A stretch of 64,000 nucleotides of DNA from Silvimonas terrae (GTDB lineage: Bacteria > Pseudomonadota > Gammaproteobacteria > Burkholderiales > Chitinibacteraceae), in NCBI RefSeq assembly GCF_014202765.1, contig NZ_JACHHN010000006.1, positions 124,001 to 188,000 of the forward strand, read 5' to 3'. The notes under the pieces were generated by a model, which did no database searches, was not told the DNA's origin, and was given only the letters and a program-made list of their open reading frames with translations. Below are positions 55,126 through 62,618 of the stretch, in pieces. The first letter of the stretch is position 1. Each line of letters opens with the position of its first letter. Made by a program: the position numbers and the translations under genes.

Positions 55126-55139
55126 TTGATTTAGATCAA
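55126..55139. promoter_or_regulatory. FNR/Anr-type box (perfect palindrome)
   Basis: TTGAT-TTAG-ATCAA, the exact FNR consensus, upstream of the nitronate monooxygenase gene and downstream of nrdG. The symmetry gives no direction; only the monooxygenase gene starts nearby. Confidence 0.75.
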
Positions 55140-55191
55140 AGCGTTACCGGGAGGATGATGCCGTGTATACAAATCACCAAAACCAGTGTGA

Positions 55192-55917
55192 CTAATGCGT
55201 ACGCACTTGCGTGCCGGGCAACAATTGGCGTAACCGGGCCAACATGGCGGTGTCCGGCCAGCCTGGCGGTACGGGTTGTTGCAGCAGCATGGCGCTACTG
55301 CAGCCTGACGCCCGAAATGGTTGCAAGACAAAATCCTGGATACCTTGCACGGCCAGTGTACCGGCCAGTTGCAGTAGCGAATCCAGGTTGTGCAAGGCGG
55401 GGTGGATGGTGGTACGGCACTCAAAGGGGACGCCGCTTTCCACCAGCATTTGCAGCGAGGCACGCGCGGCCTGACCGCTGTTACGGATCTGTGTGACCTG
55501 TTCGTAATCGGCAAAGGGCGCTTTGACGTCAAACCCGACCCAGTCCAGCAGTGGCAGGCATTGCTTGAAGCGGGCCGGATAGGCTCCGCCAGTGTGCAGG
55601 GCGATTTTGAAGCCGAGAGCGCGGCTGTCTTGCATCATCTGCGGCAGCCAGTGTTCTGCCAGCGGTTCGCCGCCGCAGAACACGACGGCATCCAGCAAGC
55701 CTTTTCTGGTGGCCAGCCAGGCCAGGGTGTCATCCCAAGAAGGGGTAGTGGGGCCTTTGTGCCGAGCCTGCAAATGCGGATTGTGGCAGTAGTGGCAGCG
55801 CCACGGGCAGCCAGAGATAAACACCACAGAGGCTAGATGACCGGGGTAGTCGCAGCTGGAAAACGGCACCACACCGCCCAGTTTGGGCGGTGTGCGTGGA
55901 TGGTCATCGGCATTCAT
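55192..55917 (-). CDS. nrdG: Anaerobic ribonucleotide reductase activating protein (radical SAM)
   Basis: A 241-residue radical SAM enzyme that installs the glycyl radical on class III ribonucleotide reductase. The iron-sulfur motif SGCPWRCHYCHNPHL (CxxxCxxC) and FCGGEPLAE (the GGE motif) are intact. The start overlaps the stop of the small glycyl-loop gene by four bases. It is the last gene of the nrdD operon. Confidence 0.92.
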   Translation of the reverse strand: MNADDHPRTPPKLGGVVPFSSCDYPGHLASVVFISGCPWRCHYCHNPHLQARHKGPTTPSWDDTLAWLATRKGLLDAVVFCGGEPLAEHWLPQMMQDSRALGFKIALHTGGAYPARFKQCLPLLDWVGFDVKAPFADYEQVTQIRNSGQAARASLQMLVESGVPFECRTTIHPALHNLDSLLQLAGTLAVQGIQDFVLQPFRASGCSSAMLLQQPVPPGWPDTAMLARLRQLLPGTQVRTH

Positions 55918-56102
55918 GGCCGTTCCTGGAAGAATTGGCGTTCCTTGAATTCACCCTGTTTGCCAATATTGAAGGCGGATACCGGGCGGTGGTAGCCCAT
56001 CACCCGGGTCCATACTTCGCAACGCGTGCGCTCTTCGGTTTTGAGGGCAGGGATTGCGGACTGGGCGGTGTCGATCAAGGTCTGGGTGGCGCGGTCGTTC
56101 AT
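55914..56102 (-). CDS. Separate glycyl-radical loop segment of class III ribonucleotide reductase
   Basis: A 62-residue protein corresponding to the extreme C-terminus of NrdD. RCEVWTRVMGYHRPVSAFNIGKQ and EFKERQFF align with the NrdD end, where the Gly of RVxGY carries the radical (E. coli Gly681 in RVCGYLG); here that is Gly36. It has its own GGAG ribosome site six bases before ATG and overlaps nrdG by four bases, so it is not a frameshift remnant. The large subunit upstream ends before this region. It presumably binds the large protein in trans. I cannot tell whether this split is already described. Confidence 0.82.
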   Translation of the reverse strand: MNDRATQTLIDTAQSAIPALKTEERTRCEVWTRVMGYHRPVSAFNIGKQGEFKERQFFQERP

Positions 56103-56140
56103 GGCATGCTCCAAAAAAAACAAGGTGGGTAGAAAAAGAA

Positions 56141-56174
56141 CGCGACCGGCATTCCGTGGCAATCTCCGGTCGCG
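56141..56174 (-). terminator. Terminator-like hairpin between nrdD and the glycyl-loop gene
   Basis: CGCGACCGG / CCGGTCGCG, a perfect nine-base stem with a 16-base loop, followed on the minus strand by TTCTTTTTC. It begins seven bases after the nrdD stop codon, within the operon, and could attenuate expression of the loop protein and nrdG. Confidence 0.75.
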
Positions 56175-56180
56175 TCGCTG

Positions 56181-58193
56181 CTAGTTGCAGCAAACTGGTT
56201 TGGCGGCCAGCAGTTCCTGATCGCACTTGGGGCAGAACTCGTGATGCCCGCTGAGATAACCGTGTTTCGGGCAGATCGAGAACGTCGGCGAGACCGTGAT
56301 ATACGGCAGCCGAAAGCGCGTTAGCGCGCGGCGAACCAGGGCCCGGCAGGCGTCGGCCGAAGAGATCGCCTCGTTCATATACAGGTGCAGTACCGTACCG
56401 CCGGTGTATTTGCGCTGTAGCGCGTCCTGGCGTTCCAGTGCTTCAAACGGGTCATCGGTAAAGCCGACCGGCAATTGGGTGGAGTTGGTGTAATACGGCT
56501 GATCTTCTGTGCCGGCTTGCAAAATATCCGGATAGCGGCGTTTGTCTTCTTTGGCAAAACGGTAGGTGGTGCCTTCGGCCGGCGTGGCTTCCAGGTTGTA
56601 CAAGTGGCCGGTTTCTTCCTGGAAGCGGGTCATGTTTTCGCGGATGTGGTCCATCAAGCGCGTGGCCAGATCGTAGCCATAAGCGGTGGTGATATCGTCC
56701 TGATCTGCCGTGAAGTTGCGGATCATCTCGTTGACGCCGTTCACGCCCAGCGTGGAGAAATGGTTGCGCAGCGTGCCGAGATAACGCTTCGTATACGGGT
56801 AGAGGCCACCATCGATCAGACGCTGGATCAGTTTGCGTTTGATCTCCAGGCTTTGTTTGCCCAACTCCATCAATTCATCCACCCTGCCAAACAGGCCCGC
56901 TTCATCGCCCTTGAACTCATGGCCGATGCGGGCGCAATTGAGGGTCACTACGCCCAGGCTACCGGTTTGTTCGGCCGAACCAAACAGACCGTTGCCGCGC
57001 TTGAGCAGTTCGCGCAGGTCCAGTTGCAGGCGGCAGCACATGGAGCGAACCATGTGCGGCTCCAGATCACTGTTCAAAAAGTTCTGGAAATACGGCAAAC
57101 CGTATTTGGCGGTCATCTCAAACAACAGGGCCGTGTTGGGATGATCCCAGTCAAAATCCGGCGTGATGTTGTAAGTGGGGATAGGGAAAGTGAATACACG
57201 GCCGCGTGCATCGCCTTCCATCATGACTTCGATGTAGGCGCGGTTAATCATATCCATTTCGGTTTGCAGATCACCGTAGGTGAACGGCATCTCCACACCG
57301 CCCACGTAGGGAATCTGCTCCCGCAAATCTGCCGGGCAAGTCCAGTCGAACGTCAGATTGGTAAACGGAGTTTGCGTGCCCCAGCGGCTGGGCACGTTCA
57401 GGTTGTAGATTAACTCCTGGATGTACTGCTTGACCTGCGTGTAGCTCAGCTTATCCACCCGCACGAACGCAGCCATATAGGTATCGAACGACGAAAACGC
57501 CTGGGCACCCGCCCATTCGTTTTGCAGCGTGCCCAGAAAATTGACAATCTGCCCAATGGCGGACGACATATGCTTTGGTGCGGTCGCCTCCACTTTGCCC
57601 GGCACGCCATTAAAACCTTCGTGCAGCAAGCGGCGCAGCGACCAGCCAGCGCAATAACCCGACAGCATGTCCAGATCGTGGATATGGATGGCGCCAGAGC
57701 GGTGCGCCGCGCCAATTTCGGGTGGGTAAACGTGGTTGAGCCAGTAATTGGCAATCACCTTGCCGCTGGTGTTGAGAATCAGCCCACCCAGGCTCCAGCC
57801 CTGGTTGGCATTGGCGTTAATACGCCAATCGGACTGGTTGAGGTATTCGTTGATGCTGGCCTCAACATCCACCACCGTACGCACGTCCGAGCGCAGCCGC
57901 GCGTGCTGGCTACGCCAGGTGATATAAGCGCGTGCGGTCTTCAGGTAGCCGTCGCCTAGCAGGGCTTCTTCAACATGATCCTGAATGATCTCGATGCCAG
58001 GGCTGGTGAGGCCAGCCTGCGCCAGCCGCCCCGTAATCCGCTCGGTCAGCTTCTGGGCCGTGGCGGCATCAAATTCACCGCTGTTTTGGGCTGCCGCAAG
58101 CAAGGCGCGGGCGATGCGGCTGGCATCAAAGCCGACAATACGACCATCGCGCTTGTGAACATGGGTGGGCTGACTGGACACGGCGTACCTCAA
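56181..58193 (-). CDS. nrdD: Anaerobic (class III) ribonucleoside-triphosphate reductase, large catalytic part
   Basis: A 670-residue enzyme that reduces ribonucleotides under anoxia. The N-terminal ATP-cone (HVHKRDGRIVGFDASRIARAL) binds allosteric nucleotides. The glycyl-radical barrel follows (GAIHIHDLDMLSGYCAGWSL; FTFPIPTYNIT; SLGVVTLNCARIGHE with the active-site Cys), and a zinc region CPKHGYLSGHHEFCPKCD ends it. The protein stops shortly after (KPVCCN) and lacks the RVxGY glycyl loop normally found about 30 residues further on; that piece is encoded by the next gene. An FNR-like site lies upstream. Confidence 0.92.
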   Translation of the reverse strand: MRYAVSSQPTHVHKRDGRIVGFDASRIARALLAAAQNSGEFDAATAQKLTERITGRLAQAGLTSPGIEIIQDHVEEALLGDGYLKTARAYITWRSQHARLRSDVRTVVDVEASINEYLNQSDWRINANANQGWSLGGLILNTSGKVIANYWLNHVYPPEIGAAHRSGAIHIHDLDMLSGYCAGWSLRRLLHEGFNGVPGKVEATAPKHMSSAIGQIVNFLGTLQNEWAGAQAFSSFDTYMAAFVRVDKLSYTQVKQYIQELIYNLNVPSRWGTQTPFTNLTFDWTCPADLREQIPYVGGVEMPFTYGDLQTEMDMINRAYIEVMMEGDARGRVFTFPIPTYNITPDFDWDHPNTALLFEMTAKYGLPYFQNFLNSDLEPHMVRSMCCRLQLDLRELLKRGNGLFGSAEQTGSLGVVTLNCARIGHEFKGDEAGLFGRVDELMELGKQSLEIKRKLIQRLIDGGLYPYTKRYLGTLRNHFSTLGVNGVNEMIRNFTADQDDITTAYGYDLATRLMDHIRENMTRFQEETGHLYNLEATPAEGTTYRFAKEDKRRYPDILQAGTEDQPYYTNSTQLPVGFTDDPFEALERQDALQRKYTGGTVLHLYMNEAISSADACRALVRRALTRFRLPYITVSPTFSICPKHGYLSGHHEFCPKCDQELLAAKPVCCN

Positions 58194-58253
58194 TATCTTG
58201 TTGTTGATGTGGGCTCAGGCACAAGATATTGGGGTTTTATACGTAATGGCGTG

Positions 58254-58267
58254 TTGACCGGGGTCAA
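58254..58267 (-). promoter_or_regulatory. FNR/Anr-like box upstream of nrdD
   Basis: TTGAC-CGGG-GTCAA, one change per half-site from the FNR consensus TTGAT-N4-ATCAA and fully palindromic in its arms. It is centred 67 bases before the nrdD start. An AATATC/TATCTT -10-like sequence about 30 bases downstream would give the -41.5 geometry of an activated promoter. Confidence 0.65.
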
Positions 58268-58307
58268 TTCTCAGAATAGTGAGCATTGCCCCTTGTCGGC
58301 AGGCCTG

Positions 58308-58928
58308 TCAGGTGGTGGGGTTTAGCCGGCTGGTCAGCCACTGCACCAGCATTTCGCGCATTTCATCGAGTGCCTGCGGGCGTGTTGGCAGATCTTCTTC
58401 GCCGTTCAAGGCCACAGCCGCTTTCATGATTTGCAGCACCACCACGGCGACGGGGGCCAGTGCTTCATCGGTTTTGTCAGGGGCTTTCAGGCGCAAAATG
58501 GCCAACACATGTTCGCGCATTTTCTGCCGTACCCCCATGGCCTTCACCGGTGGTGCGCCGCGCGCTTCCACCAGTACGGCAAAGGCCGGATGAGCCGCGC
58601 GGAACTGGATCAGCGCCGTGAACAGATGACGGGCCGTATCGGCCACGGACCATTGGGTGGCCTGTTGGGTGAGCAGGTCCATACGCTGGTACAGGTCGGC
58701 GGCGTGATCGGTCAGCACGGCATCCGCTACATGTTCTTTGGTGGGGAAAAACTGGTACAAAGAACCGATGGATGAACCCGCCTGAGCGGCGATTTCAGTC
58801 ATCGTCGTGGCCTCGAAACCCTTGCTGGCAAAGAGCTGGTCAGCCGCTTCCAGCAGTGCGGCCACGCGCAGGCGGCCACGCTCGCGCTGCGGCTGTCTGG
58901 CGGTGACACTTGCGTTTTGTGAGTCCAT
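58308..58928 (-). CDS. TetR-family transcriptional regulator
   Basis: A 206-residue repressor. The N-terminal helix-turn-helix (FASKGFEATTMTEIAAQAGSSIGSLYQFFPTKEHVADAVL) is a clear TetR domain, followed by the helical ligand-binding part. The start MDSQNAS agrees with the usual 15-25 residues before the domain; an ATG two codons earlier is also possible. It is divergent from the isochorismatase-family gene, and the 59-base gap holds repeated CCTCATA/TATGAGG half-sites. Confidence 0.9.
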   Translation of the reverse strand: MDSQNASVTARQPQRERGRLRVAALLEAADQLFASKGFEATTMTEIAAQAGSSIGSLYQFFPTKEHVADAVLTDHAADLYQRMDLLTQQATQWSVADTARHLFTALIQFRAAHPAFAVLVEARGAPPVKAMGVRQKMREHVLAILRLKAPDKTDEALAPVAVVVLQIMKAAVALNGEEDLPTRPQALDEMREMLVQWLTSRLNPTT

Positions 58929-58965
58929 CCTCATATACTCGGTGTGTTTTATGAGGTTTCCCTCA
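58929..58965. promoter_or_regulatory. Probable TetR operator half-sites in the divergent gap
   Basis: CCTCATA (58929-58935), its complement TATGAGG (58950-58956), and CCTCA (58961-58965): three alternating half-sites immediately before the regulator gene. A dimeric TetR repressor could control both divergent genes here. Confidence 0.6.
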
Positions 58966-58987
58966 CATATTGACGGAGTGTAACGAC

Positions 58988-59554
58988 ATGCTTGATCCAA
59001 AAACAACTGCCCTGGTGCTGATTGACCTGCAACAAGGCATCTTGCCGTTTGCTGGCGGTCCGCACAGTGCACAAACTGTGGTTGATCATGCGGCGCAACT
59101 GGCAAAGCGGTTTCGCGAACTGAATGCGCCGGTGGTGCTGGTGCGTGTGGGTTGGTCGGATGACTTTGGTGATGCGCTCAAACAACCGGTAGATCAACCG
59201 TCTCCGGCCAGGGCCCTGCCGGAGAACTGGATGATCTTTGCACCCGAACTGGCGGTTACCGAGCAGGATATCAAGATCACCAAGCGTCAGTGGGGTGCGT
59301 TTTACGGTACGGATCTGGATTTGCAACTGCGTCGTCGCGGTATCAAGACCATTGTGCTGGCTGGCATCTCGACCAATATCGGCGTGGAATCCACCCTGCG
59401 TGCGGCCTGGGAACACGGGTATGCGGCGGTCGTGGCAGAGGACGCCTGCAGCGGTGCCAATGCCGAACATCACAACTTTGCCATGCAGACCATCTTTCCA
59501 AGATTGTCTCATGTGCGCAGCACCGAAGCGGTTCTGGCAGACCTGGCCGCCTGA
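58988..59554 (+). CDS. Isochorismatase-family hydrolase (YecD-like)
   Basis: A 188-residue alpha/beta hydrolase-like protein. The catalytic Asp is in [11 protein letters not shown] and the Lys in [15 protein letters not shown]. The third position, Cys in cysteine-type members, is Gly: [20 protein letters not shown]. This matches YecD and the isochorismatase type (PhzD, EntB), so a Cys mechanism is excluded. The GGAG site selects MLDPKTT as start. It is divergent from the TetR regulator that probably represses it. Substrate unknown. Confidence 0.88.
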   Translation: MLDPKTTALVLIDLQQGILPFAGGPHSAQTVVDHAAQLAKRFRELNAPVVLVRVGWSDDFGDALKQPVDQPSPARALPENWMIFAPELAVTEQDIKITKRQWGAFYGTDLDLQLRRRGIKTIVLAGISTNIGVESTLRAAWEHGYAAVVAEDACSGANAEHHNFAMQTIFPRLSHVRSTEAVLADLAA

Positions 59555-59578
59555 ACCCCAGCCACACGGTGACATCAG

Positions 59579-59605
59579 AAAACGGGCGTTCGCAGCGCCC
59601 GTTTT
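59579..59605. terminator. Bidirectional intrinsic terminator
   Basis: AAAACGGGCG / CGCCCGTTTT with loop TTCGCAG, between the convergent isochorismatase-like and MOSC genes. Confidence 0.85.
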
Positions 59606-59617
59606 GTTTTTACAGGT

Positions 59618-60160
59618 TCAGACACGTTCCAGCTTGCGGTGCGGTAGCGGCGGCAGGGTCACGCTGATGAGGTCACCGGGCCGGACTGCGCCACCGGCCA
59701 GCACAATGCCCATGACACCGGCCTTGCGCACCAAATTGCCCTGGGCATCTCGCCCCAGTACGGCGGCGGTCAGTCCGGGCTGGTGGTGATCCAGTTGCCC
59801 ACACGGATTACGCAAGCCGGTGATCTCGATGATGGCATCGGGGCCAAGGTGCAGACGGGCGCCTTGCGGTAGCGCTAGCAGATCAATGCCACGGGTGGTG
59901 ATGTTCTCACCCATCTCGCCGGGTTGCAGGGTAAAGCCGGCAGCGGCCAGTTCATCGTGCAACTCGCCGTGGATCAGATGCACCTGCCGCAAATTGGGTT
60001 GCGTCGGGTCGGCCGCCACGCGGGAGCGATGTTTCACCGTGACGCCCATATGCGCATCGCCCTCTACCCCAAGCCCGGCCAGCAGCCGGATCGCAGCGGT
60101 ATTGGATTTGCTGAACGTGTGGCCAGTGCTCAGGCTGACATGGCTGACGGTGGCCGGCAT
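59618..60160 (-). CDS. MOSC domain-containing protein
   Basis: A 180-residue single MOSC (molybdenum cofactor sulfurase C-terminal) domain, without the beta-barrel N-terminal domain. GLGVEGDAHMG, GEMGENITTRGIDLLALPQGARLHLG and TGLRNPCGQLD with the conserved Cys are present. Members (YiiM, YuaD-like) handle Moco-bound sulfur or reduce N-hydroxylated bases. It follows pdxJ by three bases in the same direction, so they are likely cotranscribed. Confidence 0.9.
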   Translation of the reverse strand: MPATVSHVSLSTGHTFSKSNTAAIRLLAGLGVEGDAHMGVTVKHRSRVAADPTQPNLRQVHLIHGELHDELAAAGFTLQPGEMGENITTRGIDLLALPQGARLHLGPDAIIEITGLRNPCGQLDHHQPGLTAAVLGRDAQGNLVRKAGVMGIVLAGGAVRPGDLISVTLPPLPHRKLERV

Positions 60161-60163
60161 GCG

Positions 60164-60904
60164 TTAGCCCGCGGCCTGGCAGATCGCGACGTACTGGCGC
60201 ACGACGTTGGCGTAGCCTTGCTCCAGCGCTTCGACGGTGAGGGCATGGCCAATAGAGACCTCATTGACCCCGCGTACCGCGCTCAGAAAATCGGCCAGGT
60301 TATCCAGATTAAGATCATGCCCGGCATTCAGGCCCAGCCCGGCCTGGCTGGCGGCTGCGCCGGCCTGCACATAACTGTCGATGACGCTGGCGTGTGAGCC
60401 TTCGCCATGCTTGAGCGCATAGTCTTCGGTATAGAGTTCCACGCGGTCTGCACCGGTTTGCGGGGCCAGTGCCACTTGCGCCGGGTCCGGGTCGACAAAC
60501 AGGCTGACACGCACCCCGGCCGCATGCAGTTCGGCCACGACCTCTTGCAAAAACGTCAGATGGCTGCGGATATCCCAGCCGTGGTCGGAGGTAATCTGGC
60601 CCGGTTCATCGGGCACCAGCGTGCATTGCGCGGGCCGTGCTTGCAGCACGACATCCAGAAACTCACGCGAGGGGTAGCCCTCAATATTGAGTTCTGCACC
60701 GGCAAAGTCTTTGACCAGTGCGGCCAGTGCCATGGCGTCGGCATTACGGGCATGCCGCTGGTCCGGGCGCGGGTGGATGGTCACGCCGCTGGCGCCGTTT
60801 TCCAGCGCAATCCGGGCGAAGTGTTCGACAGAGGGGTAATCCCGCCCGCGTGAATTGCGGATCAGGGCGATCTTGTTCAGGTTGACGCTAAGCAGGGTGG
60901 GCAT
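60164..60904 (-). CDS. pdxJ: Pyridoxine 5'-phosphate synthase
   Basis: A 246-residue TIM-barrel enzyme condensing 1-deoxy-D-xylulose 5-phosphate with 3-amino-2-oxopropyl phosphate to pyridoxine 5'-phosphate. SVNLNKIALIRNSRGRDYPSVE, GVTIHPRPDQRHA, LNIEGYPS, RVELYTED, GLGLNAGHDLNLDN and EVSIGHALTVEAL are all conserved and include the catalytic Glu and His residues. The start MPTLLSVN fits the family. It precedes the MOSC gene. Confidence 0.97.
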   Translation of the reverse strand: MPTLLSVNLNKIALIRNSRGRDYPSVEHFARIALENGASGVTIHPRPDQRHARNADAMALAALVKDFAGAELNIEGYPSREFLDVVLQARPAQCTLVPDEPGQITSDHGWDIRSHLTFLQEVVAELHAAGVRVSLFVDPDPAQVALAPQTGADRVELYTEDYALKHGEGSHASVIDSYVQAGAAASQAGLGLNAGHDLNLDNLADFLSAVRGVNEVSIGHALTVEALEQGYANVVRQYVAICQAAG

Positions 60905-60981
60905 GTCGGAACGCTGTGTTTTCGCCAAAGCATGCATTTTTGCCTGATTGACCGGCCCTGTCCATTCCAGGCGCTGCCGCC

Positions 60982-61596
60982 TTAGTCAAACTCGGTCTGG
61001 CCGCTTTGGCGCAAGGCAAACAGGCGTGCAATCTGGGCGGGCAGAATGCGCCCTTCTGACAGCGGTGGCAGGGCGTCTGCGGCAAAGAAATCCACGCCAT
61101 CGGTCTCAATACCATCCGGTGCGGTTTGTCCGGTGATTTCGCCTTCAAAAACCAGCTTCCAGATATGAAACGGCATCACCGGGTGAGGGTGCAGGTTCAT
61201 GTCGATCAGCTTGAGCAAGCGGGTAATGCGGACCACGTAGCCGGCTTCTTCCAGCACCTCGCGCTCGGCACACTGGGCGGGGGACAGCCCGATATCGGCC
61301 CAGCCACCGGGGAGTGTCCACAGGCCATCGCTCATCTCACGCACCAGCATGATGCGGTTGTCGCGAAAGACCGCGGCGCGGACATCCAGCTTGGGATTGG
61401 CGTAGCCGGCTTCCGGCATGAAGATGCGGGCGACGTCCTCGGCTTTGGTGTTGCCAATCAGTTCTGCCATTTGTGCCTGCGCGATGGCGGCGACTTCTTC
61501 AAAGCGCTGGATATCAAACTTGTCTTTGCCGTAGGCAAGGCCAGTCTGGGCGATGGCGAGCAGGCGGCGGGCTTGTTCAAGGCGGGAGGTGGACAT
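60982..61596 (-). CDS. NUDIX hydrolase with N-terminal helical domain
   Basis: A 204-residue NUDIX protein. A helical domain of about 65 residues (SRLEQARRLLAIAQTGLAYGKDKFDIQRFEE) precedes the hydrolase domain. The NUDIX box reads WTLPGGWADIGLSPAQCAE followed by REVLEEAGY; the metal-binding REVLEE helix is intact. The early Glu of the textbook box is Leu, as I recall being usual in this GGWADVG subgroup. Probably an ADP-ribose-like or nucleoside diphosphate substrate. It is monocistronic. Confidence 0.9.
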   Translation of the reverse strand: MSTSRLEQARRLLAIAQTGLAYGKDKFDIQRFEEVAAIAQAQMAELIGNTKAEDVARIFMPEAGYANPKLDVRAAVFRDNRIMLVREMSDGLWTLPGGWADIGLSPAQCAEREVLEEAGYVVRITRLLKLIDMNLHPHPVMPFHIWKLVFEGEITGQTAPDGIETDGVDFFAADALPPLSEGRILPAQIARLFALRQSGQTEFD

Positions 61597-62072
61597 TTGA
61601 GGTGAGGGGGCAGGCTGTTGACCGGGTTATGGTCGGGGTGGCGGGGGGCTGTGTCAACCCGCAGGCCGCAGGTAGTTTTTACCGATTAGAGCCACTTCGT
61701 AGCCGAGCCGTCAGGCGGGAGTCCGGGTTGGAGGGCGTGTTGCGAGCGTAGGGTGGATTCGGAGCGGTAGCGACAATCCACCGTTTGCTGTGTTGGGGTG
61801 TTAGCGCCTGACGGCGCGGTTGGTTTTGATACCGGCGGTGGCCGGAGCACGTTACTTTCTTTGCTTCGCCAAAGAAAGTAACCAAAGAAAGGCGACCCCC
61901 GGACTTTTTCGCTCCGCGATGCCCTCAATCAGTCGGGAGCCTAAGGTCTCCCTCCCTCAATCGGAAAAGTCCTCGACAGGGGGAGAACGTCAAAGGCAAC
62001 TTCAACGGCAACTTCAACGGCTGAGGCAACGGCAAGGCAACGTCACCCCAACCACCTGCGGTGATCGCTGGC
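61597..62072. repeat. Composite intergenic repeat, copy 7
   Basis: Non-coding. Modules are a degenerate GTAGCC...GGGAGTCCGGG piece (about 61700), GGTGGATT...AATCCACC (61752-61782), GCGCCTGACGGCGC, and TTACTTTCTTTG / CAAAGAAAGTAA (61852-61881). A block related in inverted sense to 4869-4905 (CTAAGGTCTCCCTCC) covers about 61918-61967. A GGCAACTTCAAC tandem tail spans about 61990-62040. It lies after the GNAT stop codon. Confidence 0.85.
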
Positions 62073-62540
62073 CTAACCCCGCCAAAGCATATCCACATGT
62101 GCAATCCCGTCTTCGTCGTATTCCGGGCCAACGGTTTCAAAACCCAACGTGGCGTACATCTTTTGCAGGTGGGCTTGCGCGCCAATACGGTTGCCCTGAC
62201 CGGGCCACAACAGGGCTGATTGGCGTAACCCCTCAGCCACCAACAGCTTACCCATACCGCCGCCGCGCGCTTCTGCCGCCACAACAACACGGCCGATGGA
62301 GGGCTCGGCATATTTCATGCCGGGCGGGACGATGCGCAAGGCGGCGACCACCTTGCCATCACGTTTACCCACCAGGTGCCAGGATGGCTGATCCAGGGCG
62401 TCCAGATCGGGGTAAATGCAGGTTTGCTCGATCACGAACACGTCCTGACGCAGTTTCAGATAGTCATACAAGGTGGGGGCATCAAACTGGGCAAATTCAA
62501 ACCATGACCACTGGATATCGGCGGGGGCGGGTGTGTTCAT
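62073..62540 (-). CDS. GNAT-family N-acetyltransferase (ElaA-like)
   Basis: A 155-residue acetyltransferase: LYDYLKLRQDVFVIEQTCIYPDLDALD matches the ElaA N-terminus. IGRVVVAAEARGGGMGKLLVAEGL is the acetyl-CoA-binding segment (R/Q-x-x-G-x-G/A), and the final AHLQKMYATLGFETVGPEYDEDGIAHVDM is typical of ElaA. Acceptor unknown. The start MNTPAPADI is preferred; 15 further in-frame codons upstream have no family match. It lies 79 bases after argH and its terminator. Confidence 0.9.
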   Translation of the reverse strand: MNTPAPADIQWSWFEFAQFDAPTLYDYLKLRQDVFVIEQTCIYPDLDALDQPSWHLVGKRDGKVVAALRIVPPGMKYAEPSIGRVVVAAEARGGGMGKLLVAEGLRQSALLWPGQGNRIGAQAHLQKMYATLGFETVGPEYDEDGIAHVDMLWRG

Positions 62541-62573
62541 GCTGGGTAGTCCTGGTGTTGGGCGACAAAAACA

Positions 62574-62597
62574 AACAGGCCGCAAAGGCGGCCTGTT
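62574..62597 (-). terminator. Intrinsic terminator of argH
   Basis: AACAGGCCGC / GCGGCCTGTT with loop AAAG, followed on the minus strand by TTGTTTTTGTC. It sits 22 bases after the argH stop codon and over the upstream edge of the GNAT gene. Confidence 0.85.
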
Positions 62598-62618
62598 GGG
62601 GGCAAGGGCAGGCCGGGG

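Noticed and set aside
55914-56180. Frameshifted or pseudogene end of nrdD
   Set aside because: The spacer contains a terminator-like hairpin and the small frame has its own ribosome site and a four-base overlap with nrdG, which indicates a true separate gene.
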